DNA of 64,000 nucleotides from Apus apus (GCF_020740795.1 NC_067282.1:152258858-152322857); one strand, 5' to 3'; counted from the first letter of the stretch, positions 43,755 through 56,611 are shown. The notes: generated from the letters alone by a model not told the origin. A program made the numbers and translations.

Positions 43755-44328
43755 CAAGGGACCCTAGTCATGAAAAAATAAGTCTACTCTGCTCTCATAA
43801 GACCCCACCTGGAGTACTGTGTCCACTTCTGGTGCCCCCAGCGTAAGAAGACCATGGAGCTCTTGGAGTGAATCTAGAGGAGGGCCACTAAGATGATCAG
43901 AGGGCTGAAGCACCTCTCCTGTGAAGACAGGCTGAGAGAGTTGGGGTTGTTCATCCTGGAGAAGGCCCCAGGGAGACCTTATAGAAACCTTCCAGTACCT
44001 GAAGTGGCTCCAGGAAAGCTGGGAAGGGACTTTTTACAAGGGCATGTAGCAATAGGATAGGGGGTAATGGCTTAAAACTGGAAAAGGGGAGATTTAGGTT
44101 GGACATTAGGAAGAAATTCTTCACTATGAGGGTGCTAAGTCTATGGAACAGGTTGCCCAGAGAAGCTGTTGTTGCCCTGTCCCTGGAAGTGTTCAAGGCC
44201 AGGTTGGATGGGGCTGGGACCAACCTGGTCTAGTGGGAGGTGTGCCTGCCCATGCAGGGGGGTTGGAACTAGATGATCTTTAAGGTCTCTTCCAATTCAA
44301 ACCATTCTATGGTTCAATGGTTCTATGT
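43755..44328 (+). mobile_element. CR1 LINE fragment
   Basis: Plus orientation, about 570 bases of CR1 3' region: CCACCTGGAGTACTGTGTCC, then TTGTTCATCCTGGAGAAGG, TTGGACATTAGGAAGAAATT, CAACCTGGTCTAGTGGGAGG, and a GGTTGGAACTAGATGATC end with a TTCTATGGTTCAATGGTTCTATG tail. It is 5'-truncated and follows another CR1 tail head to tail. Confidence 0.95.
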
Positions 44329-46579
44329 GCAGGATTTTCAGATACTGTTTCCTCACTTGAAGCACAAGCAGCCATCCCTGGTGTGGGAATTTCTGAGACA
44401 GGAGGGTTTTTCTTTTTAAGACCAGGATGTTGAGTGATTAACAGATCTGACGTAGTGGATCAGATAAGAAAGGAGATGCTGGTGTTTTGGCATGGACCAC
44501 TCATGAACATGTGAGGCTGTGGGAGAAGATGGCCTGGAGCAGCTGGACACTGAGGAACTAAAGCTTTTTGTCAGCTTTTAGGGGATCTCATTCAAGCACC
44601 TACTGAATAATCTTCTTCCTACCCGTGGAAAGTCAGTCCAGAAAATGGCTTCCCAGACGGGGCAACAGGTTCTGGTATAAGTTAAATGAGGTTTTTAAAC
44701 AAGCCACAGTGAAGTCACTCACCCCATGTCAGCAGCACCTTGTCCTGGCAAACTCTTCCCATCAGCCCAATCCCATCCACTGTAAATATTCTTAACTCAG
44801 TCCAAACCAGTCTCGTTTTCAGCTCCAAATTCAACACAGTCTAAGGCAGGTAACCCAGACAAGTCCAGTCTTGCACTCTGGGTTACACATTTCAAGTGGA
44901 GCTCAGTCTGATCAAAGCCAGGGTAATTCAGCCCAAGCCAGCCATACCCAGGCCATTCTGATCGAATTGGAGTCATACTCCACTCAGGGACTATAATAGT
45001 CTAGCCCATCCAGTTGGGCTCAAAGTCTAACCCAGTAAGGAGGTGAACCAGGGTGTGCCAGCTGCAAGGCAACAGGAGCTCAGCTCTGAGACACTTGAAA
45101 TGTGTTTTCAGGTAAAAATGCCTGGATCTTACCCAGAGCACAGAGGTCACCATGGATCTCAAAGCTCCAGCTTGTGACGCTTTCTTTCAAATAGGTTAAT
45201 AGCATCAGCCATCCCGAAATGCCCTTCACATCATACTAGTATGGATGCAATCACTCTTCAGTCCTCTCCCACACACTGCACCCTATCACTTTGCCTCCAT
45301 CAGATCCTCTTGACCCAAATCCAGATGGATCTCTTGCAAATACACAAAAAGCTACAGACTTTGTTTAAAAAATCTTGTGTCTGTTTTAAGAACAGATGGG
45401 AGAGGAGAGGAGAGGAGGTATGAGATGAGACTGCAGTCAGCAGAAATGCACTTTGAGGAGCGTGTAAAGCAGGAAAAGGTGAAGGTCTCATGGACTGGAG
45501 ACCAAAATCTTTAGTTTCTAAGTTATGAAAGGCCAGCTTGGAGGAAACAATAGCTGGAGGAAAGTATAGTAAAAGAAAGCGTAATTGACACCACCACCCT
45601 ATTTTCGGTGGCAAATAGGACTCTGGAGCAGGTTGAACCTCACCTGCTACAGCCCACTAAACTCCTCAGCTCCTTCCTGACTCTTTGAGCTCTTGGCACT
45701 CAGCAAGGCTGGTAGCCTTACACAGGTAAGAATTTAGTTACAATAGGAGGCCGTCAGTGGAGACAAGGCTCGAAGACATGCATATATTGATAAGCGTGGT
45801 GGCACTTGTTCTACACAGAACACCACCTGCTCTTAGCTTGACTGAGGTCTTAATGCTCTGAGACTTCTACCTTGCCGTGCTACTGTGAATGAGTTGTATG
45901 AGGGAGCAATGAAGAATTTCAAGTTCCTTAGTTTCCAAACTGCATTTCAAACACCAGAACTCACTCTTTTGACCTTACAAGTGACCCCAGTAGGTGCCAG
46001 TCAGTTATTAAAACTGTAGTGCCAACAAAAAGGCAATTTCTGGAGGACTCAGAGCTGCAGTAGTGAAAATCCCATTGAGTAATGAGTTTAATCACATTTG
46101 GTATCCCGTTTGGGTAAACGTCCTTCAATCCCTCTAGGAGATTGAACTTGAAAATTACCCTGGAAGGGCTGCAGGGGACATCACATGGCACAGGTGGTCT
46201 GAGTGGCACAGGTAGATTGGATGCCAAGACCAAGGGCCAACACAAACACACCAAGGCCCAAGATGTGGGAGGAAAATTCAGCTCCAGCCTTTGTGGCTCC
46301 CATTTCAGTAAAAGAGAGAGCGATATGAAGGAGATGAAAGGGAAGGAGAAGGTTAGGGAGTGGGGGAGGGCCAGGAGCCTGCAGACTTCTGTTGCCACAT
46401 GATTTTCCTGGTTGTTTTCAAAGTGCTGCTCTAACACACGCACACGAGTCCCATGTGATCGCTTATTTACGAAAGCACAGTTGTAATGTCGTGTGCCTCT
46501 CACATCTGCTTGGCAGCCCACCTCACTCTGGGTTCCTTGGCCACCCACTGCATCCTCCCCATCTGCACTAAGGGGGATG
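44329..46579. other. gene-free region
   Basis: About 2.2 kb of unique-looking DNA; no gene, CR1 copy or RNA recognised. CAGTCCA/AGTCC-type words recur between 44750 and 45050 but not as a clear tandem array. Confidence 0.45.
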
Positions 46580-46720
46580 GGTGACCCATGACAGGTGGAC
46601 GTTGTTCCTGTACTGGCAAGGTGAGGAAATGGAGAGGAGGACCAACTTCCTGTTTCCAAGCTGCTCTTTGCTTTGCCTGGCACTACGTGAGGAGGCTCCA
46701 GAGGCCAGGTGCTGTCCCTT
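46580..46720. promoter_or_regulatory. candidate SOX/ETS motif patch
   Basis: Contains GACGTTGTTCCTG (46598-46610), ACTTCCTGTTTCC (46645-46657), an ETS-type site, and CTCTTTGCTTTGCC (46664-46677). The combination is what crest enhancers tend to use. No conservation data. Confidence 0.3.
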
Positions 46721-47439
46721 CTGTACTGTCATGGGGAGGAAAGTTTTAATTTCAGATCTGGATGTCTCACTTCTTTTAATTTGCTGAGCACTCAGGAGCA
46801 AGCTCAGGTACAACACTGACCTTGTGTATGCCAATAGCTCATATTTAATCTTCAAATAGGTGCAGACTCTCTTTCCTTGGGTAGAACTTTTTATCATACC
46901 ATCATCACAGAAGTCGCTCTTCACCCAAAGATCCATTTGATAAAAGAAGAAGCCTCCTTAGGAGGGACAGTAAAGAGGCTATGTGAGTGTGTTCACAATT
47001 AAATAAAGCAGGTTGTTTCTTTGGGGGTGAGGGACTTGGCCTACCTTCAACTCATTTGTATGAAGAACCTCTGTCTCCATAGAATTGTTCTTCTCAACCA
47101 AAAGGAGGTAGAAGATATGAGCAAGGGACACAAAATGTGTGAGAACAGAGGTTTTGAAGGCCAGCAATAGAAACTGAATTCACAAAGGCTGTGATGGGAC
47201 AGGACTATTCTGCAGTAAAACATATATTTTAGGGGTGGTGTTTCCCTTTCCCTTCCCTCTCCACTGTCTTAGATGCCAGTGTCCCTAGGAAAAAAAAAAA
47301 AAAAGCCAACGGAAAAGAGTCATTGCCTCATATGCTTCAAACAACCCTCCAGTGATATTTGCCAAAACCGAAGCTTCTGTGAAGAAAGGACATCTGACAT
47401 TTTAAAACTTTGGTATGCTCAAACCATCCAACGTCATCT

Positions 47440-48060
47440 CTACCTCCTCTTCCCAGACAACCAATCCTTGCTCTAAATTGCGCCAGAGCCGACGCCGCTA
47501 CCTCGCCACAGCGATTTACGCCTCCCATGGCCATGCCTCTTTCCTGCACACTCAGTAAATCGCCTCCATGAAGGGTTAATTCAACCAGGGCCTTTTACTC
47601 CAAGTTGTTTTCCAAGTAGCTGAGAGAATAGGTCTCTTGTTACAAACATGGCTTCTGGGCATTTGGTGATGCTTTCCCTTTTCTCTCTCTCTGTACCACA
47701 AAAGAATCTTTTGTTCTTGTCCCTCTGTCTCATTTACTCTCCCCCACCCTGCTCTCGCCTCTTCCCTCCATTGGCTGCCAAGTGACTAAGGAATGGCAAA
47801 AAATGACCATAGCGCGGTCATGGCAAATATTTCTTCAGTTATTATCTGATAGAGACCTTGAGCATCTATGTGAAGGGCCCTCTGCCTTCCCTCGGGCTTC
47901 TCCTAGAGACGGGGGGGAAAATGAGTCAGACACAACGGGGCAGGATATAAGTTGAATCAGCCCAACATGCTAATGGAAATGTCTTGCGAATGGAGTCATG
48001 GTGCCTGTTTCAGGAAAATCAAATGACAAGGACCCAGAACTGGCAAGAGTCCAGTGGTCG
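47440..48060. promoter_or_regulatory. candidate conserved element with several inverted repeats
   Basis: Non-repetitive stretch about 18 kb upstream of the SOX10 ATG with GCGATTTAC (47511-47519) and GTAAATCGC (47555-47563) as exact inverted arms around a CATGGCCATG palindrome (47526-47535); TTGGCTGCCAA (47771-47781); and ATGACC-7-GGTCAT (47803-47821). A TGAGTCA (AP-1) lies at 47923-47929. The density of symmetric words is higher than in the flanks. Confidence 0.45.
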
Positions 48061-49989
48061 CTGCAATGGGTCTAGATTTTTATAGGAACTCTGCATTTAT
48101 GAAAAAAAAACCCAACACATGTGAAGCACAAAAAAGTCACTTTCTTGCCTCCACGTTTACTGATTCAGCTGCTTGTTAGCTGGAACTGACACTCTTTGTT
48201 AGATAGGATGTGATAGGTAGTTTCTCTGCAGCATTTCTGTAAATCTTCTTGTGCATGATCTCCTACCACAGAAAAGCGGTGGCAAATACCCATGGACATC
48301 ACATCTTCCCACGCTTCATTGAAATTGTATCCCAGGCATTCCCACAGACATCCTTCTAGCTATAGTGTCTTTGCACATACGGCTTCACTGAGTCATTTTA
48401 TACGTGTGTACACGTAAAAGTTCACATGACACCAAAGTCACTGCAACTTCCACAATGACCTTTCTGCAAAGAAACAAGTTGCCAGCCAAATTCCCAACTC
48501 CCTACCTTTTAGAGCATTTGGATGTATCCCACACTGATACTGCCTTCTGCAAGAAGAGAAAATTCTTCAGTCTCACCTGAAGCAAATCTTGTTGTTTCTG
48601 CCTTTTCTGCTCATCTTCTTCCTTACTGACCCTCTTCACTCCTCTGCCTACCCTTTGTCCCGAGTCCATCTCAGTCCGTGTCAAGCTTTAGGTGAACACA
48701 GCACATGCTGCTTGGCTCCATCTGCCAACCCTTCTGCACTCTTCTCCAATTAGCACCTTAATTATTTTGGAAGGCCCTTGAAACAATCGGTACATTTCAG
48801 TACAAGGCTGTGGATATAAGGCATTATCTGAAGAATTTTTATTCCTGTAGAGAAGGGGAATGGGCTATACAGATTAAAAGGGCCATTATATTCCCACATT
48901 AGAAGGAATTCTTGTCTGGTGGATTTTCACCAAGTTGGTTAAAACATCACAAAAATGATGCACTGACCAACTCCTTACATTCACATGGCTGTGCCCACAA
49001 TAAAGGCTTGTGCCAAGTCAACCATATCTGTTTCGCAAGTGCATGTGGAGCAGCTTTCATTGTAGCACATCAAAACCATCTAATATCTAATAATTAGCAA
49101 ATATATAATCATCCTTTTCCTGCCTCCTGGCTTGATAACATCTAAACGAATCCCAGTGCAGACGCAGAGATCCTTACTGCCATCCCAGCTGTGCCCCATG
49201 GCTCCCACAGTAGCTCTGCCATACAGGGTGCTCGCCAGGATGGCACAGTCAGCCTCAGGAGATAAGCACTGATCATCCCCATCCCAAGGGACAACCGATG
49301 CACCCCGAGATGAAGAATTTTACCCTGGTCAATCAAAAAACTCATTAAATCAAACGTTGTGCAGCTAATGCTACATAAACCTCCCCACCAAGCAGTGCAC
49401 CTGGTGAAGCAGTGCATCACTGAACTCTCTGAGAAGCCCTCATTTAGCAATGGTGAAACAAAGAAAAGGATTTGCTTCTCCCTGTTTCCAATTCCCCTTC
49501 ACAGGGTAGGATCCCACAGTCCTGCAGTGGACACTACTGTAGCCAAAGGCATTACACTGCCTAGAGAGCTCCATCGGGGTCACCTCTGCACCCTGAGGAG
49601 ACCAAGAGGTCAGCTGTTGAAGTCCCTTTGGAAAAAAAGAATCTACCACCATCTCTTTCACAGATGAGAAGCCCCAGGATGGATTATGGATTCTTACTTA
49701 GATAATTGTGGATGAATCAAGAAAAGAGAGGAGGGATAGCTGGATGGCTAAATAAAGCCAATGAGATCACATGTTCTGCCTTTTTATCTGCTTTTTTCTT
49801 TCTGCTTTTGGACAACAAAGCTTCCTTTGATAGAGAAGAAGAGGGGGGCATGGAGGGTGGGGAGAGGGGGTGCCAGAATCACCCCAGTGGCCCCTGGTCA
49901 CTTATCCACGCTCCTTAATGTGATGTTCCCTCTGACAGAGACAAAAAAACCCAGTGATCTCATGATTCCAGAGACGATTCATGCAAACA
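48061..49989. other. gene-free region
   Basis: Nothing recognisable as gene, CR1 copy or RNA. AT-richer than the SOX10-proximal part. Confidence 0.45.
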
Positions 49990-50400
49990 ACCCTGGGAGA
50001 TAGGGGTGAAGGGGACAGGAAAGGGGTAAAGGATGAGTAAGGAAAGGCAAGAAATGGAGAGGAAAGGGTAGGAGTGATAGGGAGAAGGGATGTGGGAAGC
50101 AGGGCCTTGGAGGACAACTGTGGATGGAGTTAGTAGCTGAAGGCCGGATGTGTAGAGGGATCTAAAAAAGGATGTGTAGAGGGATTATAGGGGAAAGAGA
50201 AGAAAGAGGAGTCTTGAGACCAAGGGTAACAGGACTGGTGGAAGAAGGTTAGGTGTGACGTTGTATGGCAGGACTGAAGGCAAGGTCAGGGAGAAGAGTG
50301 GACTGAGTTCTTGAGGGTGTAGGAAATAGAGGCGGGGCTCAGAAACAGTGTGGTAAGATGAGGAACAAGGGCTTGACACGAGTGTGAGAAGGAAAGGAGC
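49990..50400 (+). repeat. purine-rich low-complexity domain with a 16-bp direct repeat
   Basis: About 410 bases dominated by G and A on the plus strand. GGATGTGTAGAGGGAT occurs exactly twice (50146-50161 and 50170-50185), 8 bases apart, which suggests local duplication. Confidence 0.8.
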
Positions 50401-53400
50401 CCCCTCCTACGGGGGCTTAAGACTTACTGCAACTTGTTACTTCTGCATTCTGCTCACACTAAACCAGGTGACCAAATCTGCCAAGAGAATAATGCTGATT
50501 TCTTGCAGCCCCAGAGCCAACAGATGCTACGAATGTGATGGGGAGAGAGACCTATAACCTGGGGCATTCAGCCATGTGCAAGGGAGGCAGTGGAGAGGCA
50601 GTGGGGCTGGGGACAGGCAGCCTGGCTTCCACCTGGGTTGCATTGATCTTTCTGCAAGAGACCTTCACACCTGCACGGAGGAGCACTGCATGTGCATTAC
50701 ACCTCAGCTGCCAGCAGGCACTTCCTTCAGCCTTCTTCCTTTTTTTCCCTTCTGCCCTTTCTTTCCTCCTTCCCCTCTTCCCCCTTCCATCCTTCCTTGC
50801 CGCTTCCCCAAAGAGGGACTCAGTGCAGTTGGCAGGAGATGTCCCACTGTCTTCTCCATCCCCCTGAGGGACTCACCACCCCAGTAGCCCTTGTCCCCAA
50901 CCAGTGAGGCAGTCAGGGCCCAGCAGGAGCCTTTTGAACCCACCGGGCTTCTTATGGAGCTGGGACAAAGAGGCGGATGAATGACTGGGGAAACAACAGA
51001 AAGTGTCTCCCATGATGAGCTGCTACCTCTGTGTCTCATGGCTCTCCCCAGAACTGGCCTGTCCTGGGGGCTCATCACGTTTCCCCCCTCCTCTGTCTGC
51101 TCCATGGCAGCTAATCGGTGACCCACTGACAGTCTCTGTCCATCACTCGTCTCTGCGTACAATGGAGTAATTAAACCCTGACCCTCTGCTCCTTTTATCC
51201 ATTTCCTCTGCGCAGTCACTCCCTGAAATGGCAGAGAGGGGAGGGCCTGCTGTGGAGGCTTCTGCCCCAGCCTCCAGCTGAAATGAAGATGTAAAGCACA
51301 GGAAGGACTCCCTGTGAAAAGAAAGATGCTGAGGGGGCAGCCAAAGAGTTATTGAGTGGTACGAGGCATCCCACACACTTACGCTGACCTACCTCCATCG
51401 TGGACGTTTATAAACCTTCAGCTCTTTATCATCACAACCACAGCTTGTCCAGCATCACTCGCTGCCCATGCATACCTACAGCAAACCCTCTGCTCCTCTC
51501 CATGTCCTCAGAACGGTGCCAGGTGTGAGTGCCCAGCTCAGGTCTAGCAAAGCTTTCCAGGACCCTCAATACATCCAGCCCTGGGCTTGCTCCCTCACAC
51601 CACAACCCAGCTTTGTTGATGTGCCCCAACCCAACCAAAGCTTCTGCAATCCCTGCTGTGAACCCTTTGCCTCCACTCAGGCTAAGCCCCGTGCCTCTGG
51701 CCTGACCCATTGGACTTCCCTCATGAAACACCTGCAGAGGGAGTTCTTGGTGGCAGGGTGCATTCTGCAGGGCACAGCTGGCCAGGGCGAGGTGATGCTA
51801 CTCTTGCCTGCACAGCAGGACAAGGGAGGATGGACCCAGTGACAGGCAGGAGTCACGAAATGCCAGGAAGTCCTTTTTTTCTCCTTCTTTTTGTCTGCCT
51901 TTCTGGCATGCCACAAAATTTATTACACAGATTGATAAAAAGCCAGAAATGATGCCGAGCAACTCCGACTCTGCTTCCTCCTCCCCAGCCCAAGTGGGGA
52001 AGCTGCCTCCCTCCCACGCATGAGCAAGAGGGGCTGGGGCCACCCGGGGAAGGGCATGACGGGTAAAGCAGTGCCCCTGAACAATTAAGCACTGTCCCAG
52101 GCTCTGCACACCCCTGTCCTGGGAACAAAAGAGTCACACACAAGAGACCTGACTGTGAAGCCTCCATCCGCTTTCATCACTGACCCTCAGGGCAGCCAGG
52201 GCACAAGGTCAACCCACTTAAAACTCCAAACTCGGACAGAAATAGAGCTGGGAAGTGGGCAAGGGTGGCCAAGTGCAGGGGTCCCCAACCATTTGAGGGG
52301 TTCTTTGACTGAGCCATTTCATTTCATCAAAGACACATTTTTTTCTGGAAGGAGTATGGAGAGCAGCGGGTGTGAAGGGAGTAAGGGGGAGGCGGGGTGT
52401 TCACCGTGAATTACGACCACTCTCAACAAGAGTCTTTTACATCGCAGAGGTGAGGAGAGGATGGGGTAATTGGGCATGTTAGACCCACGCATAACGAGGG
52501 CAAGTCTCTGACTGTTTCCCACCCTCCACTCTGCCACTGGTCACAAGACGTGGTCCTCCACATGCCCCATCACTCTTCCACCATGGGGGTCTGCACCCCA
52601 AAGTGCCCCAAGGACCACAAGGTCTGACTGATAGCACCTCATCAGGCTGGCAGTCCTCCTCTGGCTCTGCCCCTGGTGTGGAAAGGCTGAAAGTTGCCTT
52701 ATCAACTAAAAATGATCATCCAAGTCAGGGCCCATGCTTTCTGCCTGCAGGGTCTCAGGAAAATACCATTAGGTTTTAAAACACCGTTTCTTTCACGTGG
52801 TAAATACTGCCTTTGCATGTAATGTTTTCAGACAGGTAACTGCTGGGCCTTCTGGGGGGTCAGCACTGAGCAGTATATTATTGGTAGGTATGAAGAGATG
52901 CTCTTGAGACCCATTTCCTTGACTAGGAGGAGAAATCTGTGGGGGCAAAGTCAAGTGGGAACAAAATGTGTTTGGTGCATGTGGAAACACAATGCACCTA
53001 CCACAGAGCGTTGTCCGTTTCACCAGACTTCTTCCTTCTGTATAAGCTTCTGATTATCCTAAGCGCAGAAAATTTGAGAGGAAGGACAATTAACACACTC
53101 AGCAAAAAGTAAAAAGTGCAAAAGAAAAAAAAAAAATGAATCAATGGACAAAAATGCTGTTTTTCATCCCCCAAATGTGAAATTTCACCATCCAAACTAA
53201 GTCAGTCTGAACTCAAATTACAGTGATATTGTGTTCTGTAGAAAATCTGTGGGGCAAGCACTTGGAGCTTGGTGCCCCATGGGGAAGGATATATCTGGCT
53301 TGTCAGAATGAACTGAGGGTGCATCTCACTCTGGAAAGAGTTTGAGTACAGCAGTGATAAGATGGGCAGCTTGAGAAAAAAGCAGTCATTTATAGCCATG

Positions 53401-54689
53401 TTTTCACTGTTTCTCAACCCTTCCTCTCTCTGAGTGGGCAGCCCCAGGATGTTTGTGCAAAACCACTCCTATATATGACTGTCCCCTCATGCACCTTAGT
53501 GGGGCCACCACCACCTCCTTCTCCCACCTGCACCTTGCAGAGGTTCCTGCAGGACTCCAGAGCACCCAAAAGAAATGGGGCAAGGAGAGGGCAGGTGGGC
53601 TGCAGAGTGGTGGGCAGGGAATGCAATCCTTGCACTTACCCTCTGAAAGTCCCCCCAGAAAACAGACAACGTGGCTCAAGGGGAAGGAGGACGTGAGTTC
53701 AGTGTTAGTTGTGTTGACACTGACAACAGTAGCAGAAAAGCAGCCAGAAGCACGAGATTCAGCACAGACCCAGTACAGAGAAATGCATCTGAGTGCCAAG
53801 AAGCCAACTAGTCATGCAACGTGTGATCTGCCTGCAGAGTCCTCATTACACGTGATGAAAGACAAGCAGAGAGGAGTTTGACTCCCAGAGCCTGTGCTGA
53901 CTTTTCATGGGTTGTCTGTTCGGGGGTGGAAAAATGTCTGTACTTGCAAACTGAGCCCTCTTGACCCAGGCTGCATTGGTAGACAGTAAGCAGTGAGCCC
54001 AACTTCAGGGGAAAAGCTGCATCTCAGAGTTTTGATACAATTAAGCAGACTCATTCTTGAGAACAAACAGCTTCCTGGGATTTATTACAGGCTGGCCAGC
54101 CTTTTTATTTCATTTATTTTAGATGACCATTTTCAGCAGTAATTACTTTTCCCTTTGGGAGAAGGCAATCGGAGGGATTTTTGATACTGAGACAGACATG
54201 GCTTTAGGCACAGGCAGATTTATTCTTCGCCTCACACACAGAGAACCCCATCGATCTGGGACATGCTGGAGCAACTGCACACAAAAGGCAGGGTCAGTCA
54301 GCACACGCATACAAAGGCCCATGCTTGAGGGATGTATTGAAGGACATATACATCAGTGGGGCAGCACAAAAGCAAGGAACATCAGACCTCCAGGTTTTGG
54401 TCTTGTCAGTGTCAGCAGGGCTGGTTTTTGTTGGTTGCTTTTTTTTTTTACACCAGGTCAGTTCTGCCTCATGTCTTTCTTGCTAATGGCTGGAGAAGCC
54501 AGGAAAGGAGACATTCACTGTCCATTTGTTTCTCCTTCCAGCCCTAGCACAAGAAGTAGACCCAGAAGAAATGAGGTCCTAGAACTTCTTCTAACCAGTC
54601 TGTTGCCCAACCATGCACAAGCCTCTGAGCAATGATTTACCTTATGCAGGTGCTCTCCTAGATGTGGGGGAAAGCTTCCTTTTTTTTTC
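50401..54689. other. gene-free region between SOX10 and PICK1
   Basis: About 4.3 kb. Pyrimidine-rich patch near 50725-50800. No exon, CR1 copy or RNA gene that I can support; the open frames show no familiar motifs. Confidence 0.45.
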
Positions 54690-54890
54690 CCCCTTGCGGC
54701 GAAGTAGGAGAAATACCCGAGCGTTCGCTTCAATCCAGGCGCCCTTCCTGCAGCAGGAGTTCTCGGCAGCGCCCACGCGGTGGAGCTCCCACCTTAGAAA
54801 CGAAGCCCAGCCGGCTGTCCCGGTGGTCACCTCCTCCCGGGGTGTCCCTCCAAAGCCCGGGGTCACGAAGCAGGAGATAGCCCAGGGGAG
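54690..54890. other. isolated CpG-rich patch
   Basis: About 200 bases with many CpG dinucleotides (GCGGCGAAG, GAGCGTTCGCTTC, CAGCGCCCACGCGG) within CpG-poor surroundings, about 2 kb upstream of the PICK1 island. Could be a distal regulatory element or an unrecognised promoter; no gene is visible. Confidence 0.35.
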
Positions 54891-56489
54891 AGAATTACAC
54901 AGGACACTGTTCCCAAATGTTGCAGGTGTCTCTCAGGATCACAGAATCTGTCCAGTTACAATTCCACTGTCTCTCGGGGATTGATATTCCACCGCCTTTC
55001 TGGGCTGCTGCAGCAGTGCTTACCCACCCTTAGAGTACTCTTTTCCCCTCTTGTCTAACTGGAATTTCCACGCTGCAACTTGCAACCCCGGCCTCTTGCC
55101 TCTTGCTGTACGAAGGACCTGGGAAGAGACTGGCTCTGTCTTCTCTGTATCACACTCAGCCACAGCCAAGCACCATGGTACCACTGAGCCCCAGCAAGCT
55201 CCTCACGTGCAGAGATCAGGGCCTGGCTCAACAATTCTACTGCTTCACTGATGTAAAACTCCTGCCAGCACCCAGGGCCAGGGTGTCAGGCTCTTCTCTT
55301 CAGAGACCTCCTACCTGAAGGACTGCATTTCTCATTCCGCTTCCCTTCATAAATAAATCACCTCTTCAACTCAGGACTTCAAAGTGATTACTAGCAACAC
55401 ACTCTTGCCTTGGTACTCCAGCATTGTGGGTGGCTTCAGTCAGTGTTTTGATGTATGCAGACAAGAGATTCATGGGGCTGCACACTGCAGACACTAGCTA
55501 CCCTGTCAGCCAGCAAGAGAAGTCACTGTCATCAGCCAGTCCTTGCTCCTGGTCACCGAGGAGTTTTCAGTTCAAAGAGTGCAACTGTTTTGGTTTTGTG
55601 GTTTGTTTTTTTTTTTTAATCTGCCCCAATGAGTCAGGTTTGGCAGCCTGGTAACTGCTCCGAAACCAGCAGCGGCTGGAAGAGACAACACACAACACAA
55701 CAGGCAGTCACATTCCTCTGGGAAATCAAAGGGTTCTCCCAGTGATGGCGCTGCCTCGATGGAGGCAGGAAATCCATTTGAACACCTAACCACCACTACC
55801 CCCCCACACACCCACCCACACACTGCAGAGGAGCAAAACGCGCAGAAGCTTGGCAGTGCTGCTGTACAGATGGCAGCGCGGTGGTTTTGCAGACAGCTGT
55901 GCTGACTGGCTTCCAAGTCACTGCTTCCACAGGTCGCCTCTCAGCAGGGGGGGCACTCGTGCCGACCGAACTCAAAGCTCTTTTGTGTCCCCGCTGTCAC
56001 CTGCACCGTCAGCCCGAGCGCAGTCACGCTCACAGATGCGGCTCTGACGTGCTCCCTCCCGCAGGAGGCCAGGGCTGGGCTGCGGTACAGGGTGCCGCAC
56101 CCTCCGCACGTCACAGCCCTGCACCTCACCGAGCGAGCTGCTTTTCCTCGAGGCGGAACAGCTGGGAGGTGATCCCGGTTCCCTGGTACCGGCAGCAGGA
56201 CGAGCCTCGGCGCTTGACGCTCCAGGCGGCGCCGTGAAACCCTTGAGCCCATCCAGCCTCCGGCTGAGGACGAGGCTCCCGCCCTCTCCCTCAGCCGCTG
56301 CCAGCCCTACAGCTGACCGAGCCCAGCGGCGGTGCCCGCGGTCCCCCAGAAACCTCAAGCAGAGCCGGCAAGCGCGGCGGGAGGCCGGCAATTGCCCCCA
56401 GGGGCAGGTCTGCAGCGGCTCAGCCCCCCGGGCCTCCCCCCCCCAGAGCCCGGGACAGCCCAAGATGGCGGCAGGCGCCCCCGCGCCGC

Positions 56490-56611
56490 TCCGTCCCCAT
56501 GGCGACGCGCCGCGCGCGGAAGGGGGCGTGGCCCCGGCGGGCGCTCGGCCGCTTCCGGCCCGTCCCGGCCGTGACGTGTCGGGTGGGCCGCGCGCCGGGC
56601 GGGCACTTCCG
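56490..56611 (+). other. PICK1: probable 5'UTR exon 1 of PICK1
   Basis: A strong donor (GTGAGT at 56612-56617) follows GC-rich promoter-proximal sequence, and the next exon begins at 56926 with an untranslated leader, so a non-coding first exon must end upstream. The start coordinate is a guess. Confidence 0.5.

Noticed and set aside
52276-52290. CAGGGGTCCCCAACC, resembling the end of a hAT-type DNA transposon
   Set aside because: No matching inverted end and no target duplication found nearby; 15 bases can arise by chance.
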